A DNA stretch of 64,000 nucleotides from assembly GCF_036250735.1 (NCBI RefSeq), contig NZ_CP109431.1, positions 248,001 through 312,000 on the forward strand, in the 5' to 3' direction. The position numbers and the translations under genes are program-made. The DNA comes from Streptosporangium sp. NBC_01495. GTDB taxonomy: Bacteria > Actinomycetota > Actinomycetes > Streptosporangiales > Streptosporangiaceae. Positions 16,717-25,077 of the stretch are shown here, in pieces; the stretch's first letter is position 1; the number at the start of each line of letters is the position of its first letter. Below the pieces are notes generated by a model. That model was given only the letters and a program-made list of their open reading frames with translations. It did no database searches and had not been told where the DNA came from.

Positions 16717-17351
16717 TCTTCGTCCTCTCGTAGGGACCCGATGAGATTGCATACTTCTTCGCACTGGTGCTCCAGACTGTGGCGCTCTTCGGGCAGCATC
16801 GCGGCCAGGAGCGTACGGGCGTGGTCCACGTCCTTCCGGATGATGGCCAGCAGGACCTCTGACTCCGCGGACGGAGGGCCGTACTTCATGGCCTCGTCCG
16901 CGAGCCGGGCAACTCGCGCGCCCGGCCGCCGGTCGGGCCCAGGCCGCTGATATCTAATCTCCTCGGTGGTGATGGCGAAGTGGGCTGCGAGCGCCTGGAC
17001 GATACCGAGGGCGACGCGTCGGTCTTCGCCCTCGTCGTGGTCCTCGATGGGTTCGTAAACCGGCCGTTCCAGGTACGCGTCGTCGTCCTCGTAGTTGACG
17101 ATGAACAGCTTGGAACGGTGCGGCATGTGATCGGCAACGGTGCCGCCATAGTGCGCAGCCTCCCTCTGGGCCTTGTTGACGATCTCGCGGACCTTACTGC
17201 ACACCCGGCGCAGGGCGATGGGTTCCTCACGCATGCCGTTGATGGTGGTGGCATTCACATACATCGCCTTGTGCGGCCCCTCCGGGCCAGCGAGCAGCAG
17301 GCGGGCCACCGCGGCGATTTCGTCGCGGGTGATGTATCCACTGGTGTTCAT
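16713..17351 (-). CDS. hypothetical protein, 212 aa
   Basis: ATG 17351 has GAGGAGCACGACCG upstream. The product is soluble, with an N-terminal helical region (YITRDEIAAVARLLLAG), an acidic centre (EPIEDHDEGEDRR) and a helical C-terminal half. It overlaps the small zinc-type gene downstream by four bases. The reading-through frame of the gene before it ends in a TGA overlapping its ATG. No family recognised. Confidence 0.65.
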   Translation of the reverse strand: MNTSGYITRDEIAAVARLLLAGPEGPHKAMYVNATTINGMREEPIALRRVCSKVREIVNKAQREAAHYGGTVADHMPHRSKLFIVNYEDDDAYLERPVYEPIEDHDEGEDRRVALGIVQALAAHFAITTEEIRYQRPGPDRRPGARVARLADEAMKYGPPSAESEVLLAIIRKDVDHARTLLAAMLPEERHSLEHQCEEVCNLIGSLREDEE

Positions 17352-17398
17352 CGGTCGTGCTCCTCTATGAATCCGGCGTTGTCGGGGTAGCGGTCTCG

Positions 17399-17701
17399 CT
17401 ACTGTGGCGGGATCGAGCCCTGGCTCGAGAGATTCCGCGCGGCGGCTGGTCGCCTGTCGAAAAACACGATGGTGAAACGGCGGCCGCCGAATTCGCGGCT
17501 GTTGTCGTCGATCAGGTAGTACTCGCCCTCAACGACGACACGCTTGGCAGGGTTATCGTGCTCTCGTGGGCCTCCAGGGCCCCAGAACCACGGCATGTCG
17601 TCCACGGGCTTCCGGAGGGCTGCCTCTGCCGCGGCGGCTCCACGGAGGGTTTCAATCACCTCGGCTTGCGTCCGCTCTGGAGCGCGGTTCCAGTCGCTCA
17701 T
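17399..17701 (-). CDS. hypothetical protein, 100 aa to a TAG; readable to 17348 if TAG is sense
   Basis: ATG 17701 overlaps the stop of the upstream gene (ATGA). The product (MSDWNRAPERTQ...) has a Trp/Pro-rich centre (DMPWFWGPGG) and strands VVVEGEYYLI and FTIVFF. At 17399 it meets TAG, but the frame continues as RDRYPDNAGFIEEHDR to TGA 17348, which overlaps the next ATG by four bases. This looks like the natural operon structure, so the TAG is a suspected nonsense change or suppressed codon. Confidence 0.6.
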   Translation of the reverse strand: MSDWNRAPERTQAEVIETLRGAAAAEAALRKPVDDMPWFWGPGGPREHDNPAKRVVVEGEYYLIDDNSREFGGRRFTIVFFDRRPAAARNLSSQGSIPPQ

Positions 17702-17901
17702 CCCCATTGGTAGGATGTGGGCCGCAGAGCCCCGAATGCGGCGGCCTGCACTTCCACGCAGCTCGTGTCGGTTTCGAGTGCGTCTCGGACCGCGAGCGCG
17801 ATCGCGTCGCCGCCCCCTAAGCCCGGTTGCTGGTAGTGGGACGCCCATCCTTCGCGGGCGATACGGTCAGCGGCAGCGATCAGAATTTCGCTGACGGTCA
17901 T
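17698..17901 (-). CDS. small hypothetical protein, 67 aa (DUF6197-like helices)
   Basis: The start MTVSEILIAAADRIAREGW and the following Gly-rich turn and Ala-rich helix resemble the first half of DUF6197-type proteins. The similarity is by eye only and the protein is short. Its ATG at 17901 follows GGAGAACCG. It overlaps its downstream neighbour by four bases. Confidence 0.5.
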   Translation of the reverse strand: MTVSEILIAAADRIAREGWASHYQQPGLGGGDAIALAVRDALETDTSCVEVQAAAFGALRPTSYQWG

Positions 17902-17942
17902 CGGTTCTCCATCTCATGTAAGAGGCTTTCCGGGTTCTGGAT

Positions 17943-18470
17943 TCAGTCGTCGTCCTGCGGGATGGGATCGAGCCAGGCCTTGGCGAATGGGTTGAGTCGC
18001 GCGGCGACGATCTCGTCGACCGGCCGCAGGTCAAGGCTGTTGTTACGGTCGTCCTTAGCGGTGGCCCATAGCTGGAGGATCTGCGCGAGCGTCGCCGCCA
18101 GTTCAGCGGTGAGACTGCCCAGCGGGTAGTCGTCCTCGATCGCCTCCATCAGGCGGGAGTACTTCGTCAGGTGCATCAGTGTGCGGTACTGGGCGGCGCC
18201 GGCCTTGAGGGGGAACCGCTGGTAGTAGCCGCTCTTGGTCCAGAGGGTGACGTGGTTCGTGTCGTGGAACTCGCCGTTCTGGATGACGAAGCCGTAGCCG
18301 AAGCGGCTCGTGTACGGTGTGACGGACTTGCGGTGGATGTTGTGCTTCCGGCACTCGGCGAGGAGTTCGTAGTGGTAGCCGCGCAGCACGTCTTTGGTGT
18401 CGCCGTCGACATAGTCCATCGGCACCGTCTTGTGCTGCGGCGTCCATGGCGGCTGGGTGGGGCCGGGCAT
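17943..18470 (-). CDS. hypothetical protein, 175 aa
   Basis: ATG 18470 follows CTGGAGAACTC. The product has an aromatic-rich first half (GYHYELLAECRKHNIH, SRFGYGFVIQNGEF, TKSGYYQRFPL) and a helical, acidic C-terminus ending PIPQDDD. No signal or membrane segment is seen. Codon use is typical of its neighbours. No family recognised. Confidence 0.65.
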   Translation of the reverse strand: MPGPTQPPWTPQHKTVPMDYVDGDTKDVLRGYHYELLAECRKHNIHRKSVTPYTSRFGYGFVIQNGEFHDTNHVTLWTKSGYYQRFPLKAGAAQYRTLMHLTKYSRLMEAIEDDYPLGSLTAELAATLAQILQLWATAKDDRNNSLDLRPVDEIVAARLNPFAKAWLDPIPQDDD

Positions 18471-18521
18471 GAGTTCTCCAGAGCAGGGGTAGCCCGGAGG
18501 AGTGCCGGGCCACCGAGGGGT

Positions 18522-19106
18522 TAAATCGGTGTGCTGTAGCGCGTGCCGAGCAGAGCGATCAGGTCATCGCGAAGGACGGGGTTGGAGTCGAAACTCAGCG
18601 TGTAGCTGAGGCCGTTTCGGTGGGTGTCGACAGCCAGAGCTCACTTCGCGCCATCGGGCCGGGAGGCTGATGAGCTCGTTGGTGAAGTGGTTGCCGGGGG
18701 CGGCGGGAATGTGCTGGCCGCCGGGGATGAGCGCGGCGATCCGTTCGGCGGTGGCCTGGCGGAAGGGCACGAAGCAGCCGGGGGCGGGCGGCGAGGTGAG
18801 GTCGGTGGCCTGTACCGCAACGCCGAGCTAGTTGAGCTGCCAGGCCCAGTAGCCGCGCCTGGCACCGACCTTGAGCACGGGGCAGCCGTCGATGATGTCG
18901 ACGATCCAGGCGAGGTTGTCTAGGGTGACGCTGCAGGCGCCGAACCGGTCCTGCAGCTGGGCACGCCACTCGCCGAACTCCGGTAAGACTGGCGTCGGCC
19001 CCTCGCAGGGGTGGCCAGCATCAGCGAAGGCCGGCAGGCGCCATACGACCTCCCACATCGGATTGATCCTGGTGGGCTCCTGGTCAGTGTCCGTCTCGAT
19101 GATCAC
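18522..19106 (-). pseudogene. hypothetical gene interrupted by TAG and one frameshift
   Basis: From GTG 19106 the frame reads 92 codons (...GYWAWQLN) to TAG at 18828. It then continues in frame with clearly coding-type residues (LGVAVQATDL, FVPFRQATAERIAAL, HFTNELISLPARW). Near 18645 the coding frame shifts by one base and continues as AVDTHRNGLSYTLSFDSNP to TAA 18522. Removing one G from a GG pair and reading the TAG as an amino acid restores about 190 residues. GTG 19106 overlaps the previous stop by four bases. No family recognised. Confidence 0.55.
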
Positions 19107-19192
19107 GGGGTCACGCGCTCATAGAACCTGCTGGGTCGGCTGCCGGCGAGGAACATTCCCAAGGCGACGCGGGCGGCGTCGTGCCATGACAA
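19103..19192 (-). CDS. small hypothetical protein, 29 aa
   Basis: A TTG at 19192 follows GGAGCCAGGGGCA and opens a frame reading LSWHDAARVALGMFLAG and ending in a TGA that overlaps the GTG of the next gene. The frame has strong coding bias, but a longer start in the same frame is blocked by the TGA of the upstream gene. It may be a genuine micro-protein or the remaining end of a larger one. Confidence 0.4.
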   Translation of the reverse strand: MSWHDAARVALGMFLAGSRPSRFYERVTP

Positions 19193-19234
19193 TGCCCCTG
19201 GCTCCGTCGGCGGGACCAGGGGCGACGGCAGGAG

Positions 19235-19669
19235 TCAACGGGGCTCCTCCAGGACCTCCATGCTGTCCAGGGCGGCCGTGCGTATGGTTCCGTCGACGGT
19301 GACGTCAACGGTGATGCCGTGCTCGCCGTGGCAGGGCTCGTCGACAACGATCGCGGTGAGGGCGAGGTGGTCGGCCATGGGGGTATGGCGGTCGGTGGCC
19401 GAACGCCTGAAAACCACCTTTTGGCCTTCCCGGATGTCCAGCACCTTGGGGTTGATGTTGTAGCCCTGGTCGACTTCAATCTCGACGCAGGCGAGATCGT
19501 CGGCGAGGGAGCGCAAGCGAGGATTGCCGGTCAGGCGGGGGTCGGCGGCGAGGTCCGCAGCGGCCTGCTCGACGCCGGCCACCAGAAGGTCCCAGACAGC
19601 GCCCTCGGCGGGGTGCTCGCTGGGATCGATGTAGAGGATGACGGAGATTTTGTGTTGTTTACGGCTCAT
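19235..19669 (-). CDS. hypothetical protein, 144 aa
   Basis: The start at 19669 (MSRKQHKISVILYID) is preferred over an upstream ATG because of the natural strand that follows and the ten-base overlap with the upstream gene. The protein alternates strands and helices (VWDLLVAGVEQAAADL, CVEIEVDQGYNI, GITVDVTVDG) and ends acidic. It is probably cytoplasmic. No family recognised. Confidence 0.6.
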   Translation of the reverse strand: MSRKQHKISVILYIDPSEHPAEGAVWDLLVAGVEQAAADLAADPRLTGNPRLRSLADDLACVEIEVDQGYNINPKVLDIREGQKVVFRRSATDRHTPMADHLALTAIVVDEPCHGEHGITVDVTVDGTIRTAALDSMEVLEEPR

Positions 19670-20062
19670 GGCGTGCGCTTTTCGTGAGGGGGCCACGGCG
19701 GGGCCGGGGCGGGGGTATCAGTTTGCCGGAGCCGATCATGAGCCATCTCATGGAAGCCCACTCTGGCCGGGCGGGCGTAGTGCCGGTCAGTGCGGCGATG
19801 GCATCACTGGGCCAGGCAGGCACGAGCCAGGTGCGTAGTGCCAAACCAGCGGGTGAGGCGGATGCCTTGGCCTTCTCAACGCGTTCCCGAGTGCTGACAT
19901 CTTCTCGTCTCGGACGGCCAGGATGAAGGGAGCGGTGACCTCGCCCTATCGCTGGGCGGAATTTTCGGTTGCGGCGCCTCGGGCCAGTCCCCACGCGGGG
20001 ATGCGGGTACATCTGCGCTCAGCGAGCAACCGCTTCAGCGTACGGAAGAGGTCGTCAGACAC
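19659..20062 (-). pseudogene. hypothetical gene interrupted by TAG and one frameshift
   Basis: GTG 20062 overlaps the previous stop by eight bases and begins VSDDLFRTLKRLLAERR. After 38 codons it meets TAG (19947-19949; context SAQR-TAG-GEV, where Trp would fit), continues as TAPFILAVRDEKM, then the coding frame shifts near 19885 to RERVEKAKASASPAGLALRTW and runs to TAA 19659. One base too many in the sequence would explain the shift. No family recognised. Confidence 0.5.
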
Positions 20063-20297
20063 GCCCCTGTTCCTCATCAGTGCGGGCGGCGGTGTCGGCC
20101 GGCTCCTTCCCCGCCTGCTTGAGTCCCAGCTCCAGCTTCGCGGTCGTGGTCATGGCCAGCCAGAGAGCGCACGCGAGGCCCGCGAGGCCCACTTCGAGGT
20201 CGTCGAACAGGATCTCGCTCACGGAGAGCAAGGCCGAGCTGGTGGCGACGAGGCTCCGGACGGGGTTGGTGCGGAGTGCCAGTTTGATGCGCTTCAC
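20055..20297 (-). CDS. small membrane protein, 80 aa
   Basis: GTG 20297 follows TGAAAGGCAACACC. Residues 35-55 form one hydrophobic segment (LEVGLAGLACALWLAMTT) flanked by a basic N-terminus (VKRIKLALRTNP) and a charged, Glu/Lys-rich tail. It is probably a bitopic membrane protein of unknown role, overlapping the downstream gene. Confidence 0.55.
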   Translation of the reverse strand: MKRIKLALRTNPVRSLVATSSALLSVSEILFDDLEVGLAGLACALWLAMTTTAKLELGLKQAGKEPADTAARTDEEQGRV

Positions 20298-20364
20298 GGT
20301 GTTGCCTTTCAGGGGAGGAGATGGCCTCGGCCGCCGGAGTGGCGGGCCGGGGTGGTGCGAGAGG

Positions 20365-20622
20365 TCAGGCGAAGGCAGGGCGGCGAGGCGGTCGGTGCTT
20401 GTCGGGGGTGAGACCGCCCGCATGCCGTCTCCCAGTTGGCCTGGGCGTCGTCCAGGCATTCCGACCCAACGGGGCACGGCTCACAGATGGCTCTCGCCTT
20501 CGCGGTGTCGGCCTCGCCCGCCGGGTCTTCGTGGGAGCGGGTGAAGAACAGTTCAGGGGCGGCGGTGCGGTGAGCGGTGCGGGTGGCTCAGTGGTGGTTG
20601 ACGGTGGGCACTCTGGAAACAT
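20365..20622 (-). pseudogene. WhiB-like iron-sulfur regulator with two compensating frameshifts
   Basis: The middle frame reads PELFFTRSHED, then ARAICEPCPVGSECLDDA, the ELFF and C-x2-C-x5-C motifs of WhiB proteins, which bind a 4Fe-4S cluster and regulate transcription in actinobacteria. The beginning (MFPECPPSTTT) and the end (GGLTPDKHRPPRRP, equivalent to the WhiB GG-turn and basic tail) are in a different frame. One more C near 20556 and one less G near 20405 join all three. The usual first Cys position is uncertain. Confidence 0.6.
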
Positions 20623-20666
20623 CAGGGGTGGCCGAGGCGGCGCGGTGGGCGCCGCCCTGAGGGTGG

Positions 20667-21638
20667 TCAGTCCGTGGGGGTGGCGATGGTGCGGATGTTG
20701 AGCGCGACCATCTGGAGCAGCACGAGGAGGTAGCCGCCAGCGGGGCCTGGCTCGTCGGGGATGGCGCCTGTCGCGGCCTGGAGGTCGGCCGCGTTGTTGG
20801 CGGCGCGGGCAGCGATCATGCGGGTGGCCCATACGGCGGCGGGGTGAACCTCGTCGCTGATGGCGGTGATGTAACCCGTGTCGATCGCCTCCCATGTGAT
20901 GTCGATGGGCTGGCCGGGCGGGTACGGGGGCAGCAGCACGATCAGGGCGTCGCACCAGGTGATGACGGCGTCGCCGAGCCCGTAGGAGCCGAAGCGGCTG
21001 TAGATCTCCCGGACCGTGGCGGCCGCCGCGATGAAGTCGCGCTTGATGGCTGAGCGCAGGGCGTCCTCGGCGAGCGCCACGACGGCGGGGTCGAAGCCGG
21101 AGGGGAGCCCGGCGACGATGTCGCCGACCGCGTCCGGGATGCTGGAGTTGGGAATGCAGTCGTCCAGCAGCGCGACGTCGTCGTCGGTGAGCGGGCGTCC
21201 CGCCCACTCCTCCAGCTGCTCGCGGGTGAGGACGACACCGAGCGGCTCCTGCGTGGGCGCCGTGGCGGCCGTCAGGTTGGACAGGAGGCGGTCACGGTGA
21301 AGGAGGAGTTCACCGATGACGGCGCGGATGACGGGCTCTCCGGGCGTGCGATTGGCCAGCCGGAAGATGCCGATCCCGATCGGCTCCGTGGTGAGCCGGA
21401 GGCCGGAGACGTCCAGGGTCACCACGATGTCGGCGTCGTCTTCAGGGCTGGTGTCGTAGACGCTCAGGGCGTCGATGGCGGGGTGGTGGAGCGGGTGGTC
21501 GCTCAGAGCTGCCTGCGCCGACCTGAGCACAGCGTCGACCTCGGTGAAGTCCTGGATGGTGAAGGTGGGGTCGCCGAGCTCCTCGACGATCGCGGCCCAC
21601 TGGGCGTTGGTCAGCTCTACGGGGGTGGTGTTGATCAT
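20667..21638 (-). CDS. hypothetical protein, 323 aa
   Basis: ATG 21638 follows GAAAGACGACC. The protein begins MINTTPVELTNAQWAAIVEEL and is mostly alpha-helical with several Asp/Val-rich strands (DADIVVTLDVSGLRL). No signal peptide, Walker box or zinc site is seen. It ends in TGA. It is the first of a minus-strand run with typical spacing. No family recognised. Confidence 0.65.
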   Translation of the reverse strand: MINTTPVELTNAQWAAIVEELGDPTFTIQDFTEVDAVLRSAQAALSDHPLHHPAIDALSVYDTSPEDDADIVVTLDVSGLRLTTEPIGIGIFRLANRTPGEPVIRAVIGELLLHRDRLLSNLTAATAPTQEPLGVVLTREQLEEWAGRPLTDDDVALLDDCIPNSSIPDAVGDIVAGLPSGFDPAVVALAEDALRSAIKRDFIAAAATVREIYSRFGSYGLGDAVITWCDALIVLLPPYPPGQPIDITWEAIDTGYITAISDEVHPAAVWATRMIAARAANNAADLQAATGAIPDEPGPAGGYLLVLLQMVALNIRTIATPTD

Positions 21639-21731
21639 GGTCGTCTTTCAGGTGGTGGGGGTGGTCTTGGCCTGGTCGCGGTGGTAGCGGAGCTGCTCCT
21701 CGATGTAGGCGCGGGTGACGGAGTCGAGCTC

Positions 21732-22148
21732 CTACGTGCCGCAGCTACAGACGGCCTTGTAGCCGGTGAGGCCGGGGCAGTCTTCGCCCTCGGCGGGTTT
21801 GCCCCGGGTGTTGACCTTGTGGCGGCAGATGGACCCGTCTGCGTGGACGCGGTCGATCGGGGCGCGGTGGCGCTTCGGCTTGACCGGTTTATCGGCGAGG
21901 TGGGCGACGGCCGCCTCGTAGGCGTCCAGCACTTCGGGGAGCGTCCACGCCTTGTCGCGGGCCGCCGGGACGGCCGCGTCGAGACCGACCAGGTAGGTCC
22001 GGCCGTCCTTGACGGGGGCGAGGTAGAGGCGCAAGCCGAACGTGGCGAGGAAGTGCTCGAACCGGCCGCTCAGCCCGTTGGGCATGAGGATGTGCATGAC
22101 ATCGCCGGGCAGGGAGGTGGAGATCTCCGTAGGGGTGTCGTCAGGCAT
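21732..22148 (-). CDS. hypothetical protein, 138 aa to a TAG; readable to 21648 if TAG is sense
   Basis: ATG 22148 overlaps the stop of the upstream gene. The product contains HILMPNGLSGRFEHFLATFGL and ends with a Cys-rich part (SICRHKVNTRGKPAEGEDC, AVCSCGT). At 21732 it meets TAG, but the frame runs on as ELDSVTRAYIEEQLRYHRDQ to TGA 21648, ten bases before the next ATG with its ribosome site. This continuation has coding bias and natural gene spacing, so the TAG interrupts what looks like one protein of 166 aa. Confidence 0.6.
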   Translation of the reverse strand: MPDDTPTEISTSLPGDVMHILMPNGLSGRFEHFLATFGLRLYLAPVKDGRTYLVGLDAAVPAARDKAWTLPEVLDAYEAAVAHLADKPVKPKRHRAPIDRVHADGSICRHKVNTRGKPAEGEDCPGLTGYKAVCSCGT

Positions 22149-22420
22149 AGCGGCAGTCCTTGGGGTGGTCGGGGAGGTGGCAGGTGTCCCATCTGGCGCG
22201 GACGCTGAGGGCGTGGACGAGCGGGGTCTCCAGGAGCCAGGCAGGGGGCGGCGGCCATCTCCTGGTGCTCGTGGTCGAGGCCGGTCTCGACCGCGTGGCG
22301 GGCGCTGGTGTGCTCGTCGGGCAGGGAGACGGAGGCGAGGGTCCATGAGGCCTGTTGGACGAGGCTCTCGGCGTTGCGATGCAGCCAGTTCAGGACACGG
22401 CCGCAGTAGCCGGGGTCCAT
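22141..22420 (-). pseudogene. hypothetical gene with one frameshift in a C run
   Basis: From ATG 22420 the frame reads MDPGYCGRVLNWLHRNAES to HEHQEMAAAP. It then loses coding character near 22245, while the neighbouring frame continues WLLETPLVHALSVRARWD and CHLPDHPKDCRYA to TGA 22141. Removing one C from the five-C run joins the halves (about 92 aa). The stop overlaps the next ATG by eight bases. No family recognised. Confidence 0.55.
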
Positions 22421-22457
22421 GGTTGCGATCGGGTGTTCGACTCCGGCGGTGTCGATC

Positions 22458-22571
22458 CAGACGTCGGACTGGTCGAGCGGTGATACCAGTTCACGGTGGG
22501 GACTCCGGGGCCTGGAGGCCGCCCCGCCTCCTGGGTGGGGTCAGGGGCGGGGCGACCAGTTCAGGGGTGGG
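22458..22571. other. intergenic region with GC-rich hairpin
   Basis: The gap holds a stem around 22519-22557 built from GCCGCCCCGCC and its near-complement GGGGCGGGGCGAC. It resembles the stronger hairpin at 23221-23265 and probably acts as a transcription or messenger-end signal. No gene is seen here. Confidence 0.35.
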
Positions 22572-23195
22572 TCAGGTGGTGGGGTGGAGCGCGGCGAGGA
22601 CTTCGCACGCCGGGCAGTCCTCGGCGTGCTCGGCGGGCCGCTGCTGGCAGAGGCTGAGCTGCTCCTGGTGGGCGACGCGTTCCCTGCAGGCGGAGGAGTC
22701 GAGGTCGTGCTTAACCGACAGTGCGGCGCGACTCAGGATGTAGCGGAGGTGGTCGCGCTCGGCTTCGGCCTGCTGCCGGGCCTCGTGCGGGGTGAGATTG
22801 CCGACGCGCTGCACGGTGATGGCGAATCGCTCGCCTTCCTGCCGGTCGGTGAAAGTGAACGACTGCTCGACGTAGTTCGGGGCGTCGCCGAGCATGGTGC
22901 GTGCCCAGCCGACCAGCGCCCCCGTGATCTCGTTGGGGACGTGAGCGGTGAGTCCCCAGCCGCCTTCTGGGCTCGGCCCCATCTGCCCGACCATCACCTG
23001 GTTGGCGAGGGCCTCGGCCTGCTCGTCCTGGTGCTGCGCGGCGCCGTCGAGGGCGTCCACCGCGACGCGGTACTGAACGCCGTCGTTCAGGAGGTACGGC
23101 CAGTGCTGGTTGAGTTTGTCGCCAACGGCGCGGACCAGCTCCGGGTCATGGTCGCCTGGGTCGATCGGTACCTGCTGCGGGATGTCGGTGCTCAA
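22572..23195 (-). CDS. hypothetical protein, 207 aa, with C-terminal Cys motif
   Basis: The TTG at 23195 follows AAGGAGAACAACCCC, an unusually good ribosome site for a TTG start. The product is acidic and soluble with a helical second half (EARQQAEAERDHLRYIL) and ends with CQQRPAEHAEDCPACEV, a possible zinc or disulfide site. It lies between two hairpins. No family recognised. Confidence 0.65.
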   Translation of the reverse strand: MSTDIPQQVPIDPGDHDPELVRAVGDKLNQHWPYLLNDGVQYRVAVDALDGAAQHQDEQAEALANQVMVGQMGPSPEGGWGLTAHVPNEITGALVGWARTMLGDAPNYVEQSFTFTDRQEGERFAITVQRVGNLTPHEARQQAEAERDHLRYILSRAALSVKHDLDSSACRERVAHQEQLSLCQQRPAEHAEDCPACEVLAALHPTT

Positions 23196-23220
23196 GGGGT
23201 TGTTCTCCTTGGGGATGGTG

Positions 23221-23265
23221 GGTCGCCCCTGCCTCCTGGGTGGGGCACAGGAGGCGGGGGCGACC
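23221..23265. terminator. near-perfect GC-rich hairpin between two minus-strand genes
   Basis: The arms at 23221-23238 (GGTCGCCCCTGCCTCCTG) and 23248-23265 are complementary with one mismatch, around a nine-base loop. There is no T run on either strand, so it may be an actinobacterial-type terminator or an mRNA-stabilising stem. It lies between the stop of the gene at 23313 and the TTG at 23195. Confidence 0.55.
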
Positions 23266-23312
23266 AGTTCAGTGGGTCAGGCGCTGACGCGGGCGGCGGT
23301 GGCACCCCGGGC

Positions 23313-23612
23313 CTAGTGCCGGTTGAGGGCGGCGCGCAGGGCGTTCATCGACTGCTCCTCGTTGGCCTGGATGAGGGCGTTCGCCGCGTTTCCGGCGATG
23401 GCCTCCACAGGGGCATCCATGATCAGGGAGACCCGCCAGAGGTAGCCGCGCTTGAAGGAGGCGACGTCATCGAGGCCGTGGACGGTGATGACGACCTCGC
23501 CGCCGTTCTCGTCCACCGCGCTCTCCACGTTCTCGTGGCGGTAGACGCGGGTGGAGGTGCAGTCGAGGCCGCCGAAGTTCTCGACGCCGCGTCGTCCCTC
23601 GGGGAATCCCAA
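23313..23612 (-). CDS. hypothetical protein, 99 aa, ending in TAG
   Basis: A TTG at 23612 opens a frame reading LGFPEGRRGVENFGG with strong coding bias. Coding bias extends about 30 codons further upstream without a start, so the N-terminus may be truncated or start elsewhere. It ends at TAG in the context NRH-TAG-ARGATAARVSA-TGA, another case where the frame continues into coding-like residues. No family recognised. Confidence 0.5.
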   Translation of the reverse strand: MGFPEGRRGVENFGGLDCTSTRVYRHENVESAVDENGGEVVITVHGLDDVASFKRGYLWRVSLIMDAPVEAIAGNAANALIQANEEQSMNALRAALNRH

Positions 23613-23983
23613 GACGGCGAACTCGAGGGTGATGAGACAAGCGACCTGATTGCTGTAGGCCTTCGGGGAGCCTGAGTGCAGGAATTAGCGACAGGGTGGG
23701 GCATACCGACGTTTCGGCAGTTCAGAACATCGGCTACCGACCGGAGACATTTAACAGAAGCGGGTGCGCCAGCGGGTCTGGCACCCGGAACACCGCAGAT
23801 AGCGGCCGCTATTCCTAATTTCTGCACCGATCCTTCCTGAAGGCCACCATCAGGAGACGCTGTCTGGAATGGGGAACGCTCGCAAAATCAGGCGCGATCG
23901 AATCACTCTGGGTCGGCCGAGTCACCGAGGCGGCGGCACAGGTTCTCGATCGCGGCGCAGTTGCCGCTACCCAATGGGGCGTT

Positions 23984-24067
23984 TCAGGCCGTAGACCACA
24001 TGATGTAGCGGTCAAGGTCCGGATGGGTTTTGAAGATGAGGTGCGCGATAGTTACAGCTCCACCCAT
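23984..24067 (-). CDS. possible small protein, 27 aa, ending in TGA with in-frame continuation
   Basis: ATG 24067 lies inside the end of the upstream gene and reads MGGAVTIAHLIFKTHPDLDR to TGA 23984. In the same frame the sequence continues NAPLGSGNCAAIENLCRRLG to TGA 23903, which looks coding. The first TGA may therefore be a nonsense change in a protein of about 54 aa. The rest of 23640-23900 shows no gene. Confidence 0.35.
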   Translation of the reverse strand: MGGAVTIAHLIFKTHPDLDRYIMWSTA

Positions 24068-24819
24068 CCGCTGGTCTTTTCGTCCAGGTACTCGATCGAC
24101 GTGCAGCCGGTGCTGATCCTGGCCCGCTCCAGCAGCTTGAACAGCAACGCGGTGCCGTCGTCTTCTGCGATGATGCGACCTTTGTAGCCGAGGTTTCCGT
24201 CGGCATCCCGCAAGCGGAACTGCGTGCCTTCGCCGCGCTCCAGCCTGCTGAGGATCTGCAGCTGCATGTTGTGCGGACCAGCGAGAACCGGCGCGTCATC
24301 GTTGTCAGCGTGCTTTCGGGTGATGAGCCACCCCCACGGGGTACCCATCACCTGCTGGGCATAGTCTGTGACCAGGTCAACAGCCCTGACACGCAACTGA
24401 TGCTCGCCGATCGGCGTATCGTCCGCGGCGACGGCGTGCCACATTTCCGACGTGGCGTTCCACCGCAGGTGGCCGACCTGCTGGCCAGCGCGGTGTACGT
24501 TGATCCGCGACCCGGAGGTGGCAGTCAAGGTGACGTTCGTGTAGGCATCCGTGCCGGGGTCCAGGTCACCCTCGTGCAGCAGGGCGGCGGTGTTGACGTC
24601 GAGATACCGGGTGTTGAACGTGTGGTCGCCGTCAGCCGTGGCGGTTACGAGGTCAGCCACCTGTCGGGCGTAGGCAAGGAAGCCTACGGCCACATCAATC
24701 GGGGTGATGACAGTGAAGGTGCCCTCGTTTTTCAGGTGGAGGAAGTGGCCGTGCTCGATGTCTTCGGGTAGGGCGGGAAACACCTCAATGCGGGTGTCGA
24801 CGGAAAACCGCGGTATCAC
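24052..24819 (-). CDS. hypothetical protein, 255 aa
   Basis: GTG 24819 overlaps the DUF4314 stop (GTGA). The protein is beta-rich with repeated hydrophobic strands (RIEVFPALPEDIEHG, GTFTVITPIDVAVGF, GTALLFKLLERARIS) and no membrane segment. It ends in TAA after TSGWVEL. The GTGA overlap suggests translation coupled to DUF4314. No family recognised. Confidence 0.65.
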   Translation of the reverse strand: MIPRFSVDTRIEVFPALPEDIEHGHFLHLKNEGTFTVITPIDVAVGFLAYARQVADLVTATADGDHTFNTRYLDVNTAALLHEGDLDPGTDAYTNVTLTATSGSRINVHRAGQQVGHLRWNATSEMWHAVAADDTPIGEHQLRVRAVDLVTDYAQQVMGTPWGWLITRKHADNDDAPVLAGPHNMQLQILSRLERGEGTQFRLRDADGNLGYKGRIIAEDDGTALLFKLLERARISTGCTSIEYLDEKTSGWVEL

Positions 24820-25019
24820 GAGGTGGGCCTTTCGATGAGCTGGATCTCGTCGCCCTCGCCGAGCAGCATGCTGAGGCTGGAACCGTCGTCCCAGCGCATG
24901 CCGACGACGTTCGTGCTGTGGTCGACGCGGGTGACCGTGCCGCGGTCGCCGGGCTGAAGACGAGTGTGTTCGTCCGTGGTCCGGACGAGTTCAACGCGAT
25001 CATCGGGCTGGAAGTTCAC
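24816..25019 (-). CDS. DUF4314-family small protein, 67 aa
   Basis: GTG 25019 follows GAAAGGTCCACC. The whole protein matches the DUF4314 pattern: VNFQPDDRVELVRTTDEH, LQPGDRGTVTRVD and MRWDDGSSLSMLLGEGDEI. It is a compact SH3-like beta barrel, often next to other small plasmid or phage genes. Function unknown. Confidence 0.8.
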   Translation of the reverse strand: MNFQPDDRVELVRTTDEHTRLQPGDRGTVTRVDHSTNVVGMRWDDGSSLSMLLGEGDEIQLIERPTS

Positions 25020-25077
25020 TATCAGGTGGACCTTTCGGGAGAATGCGCGGCTGCATGAGTGGCTGCCGCGCGGGTGA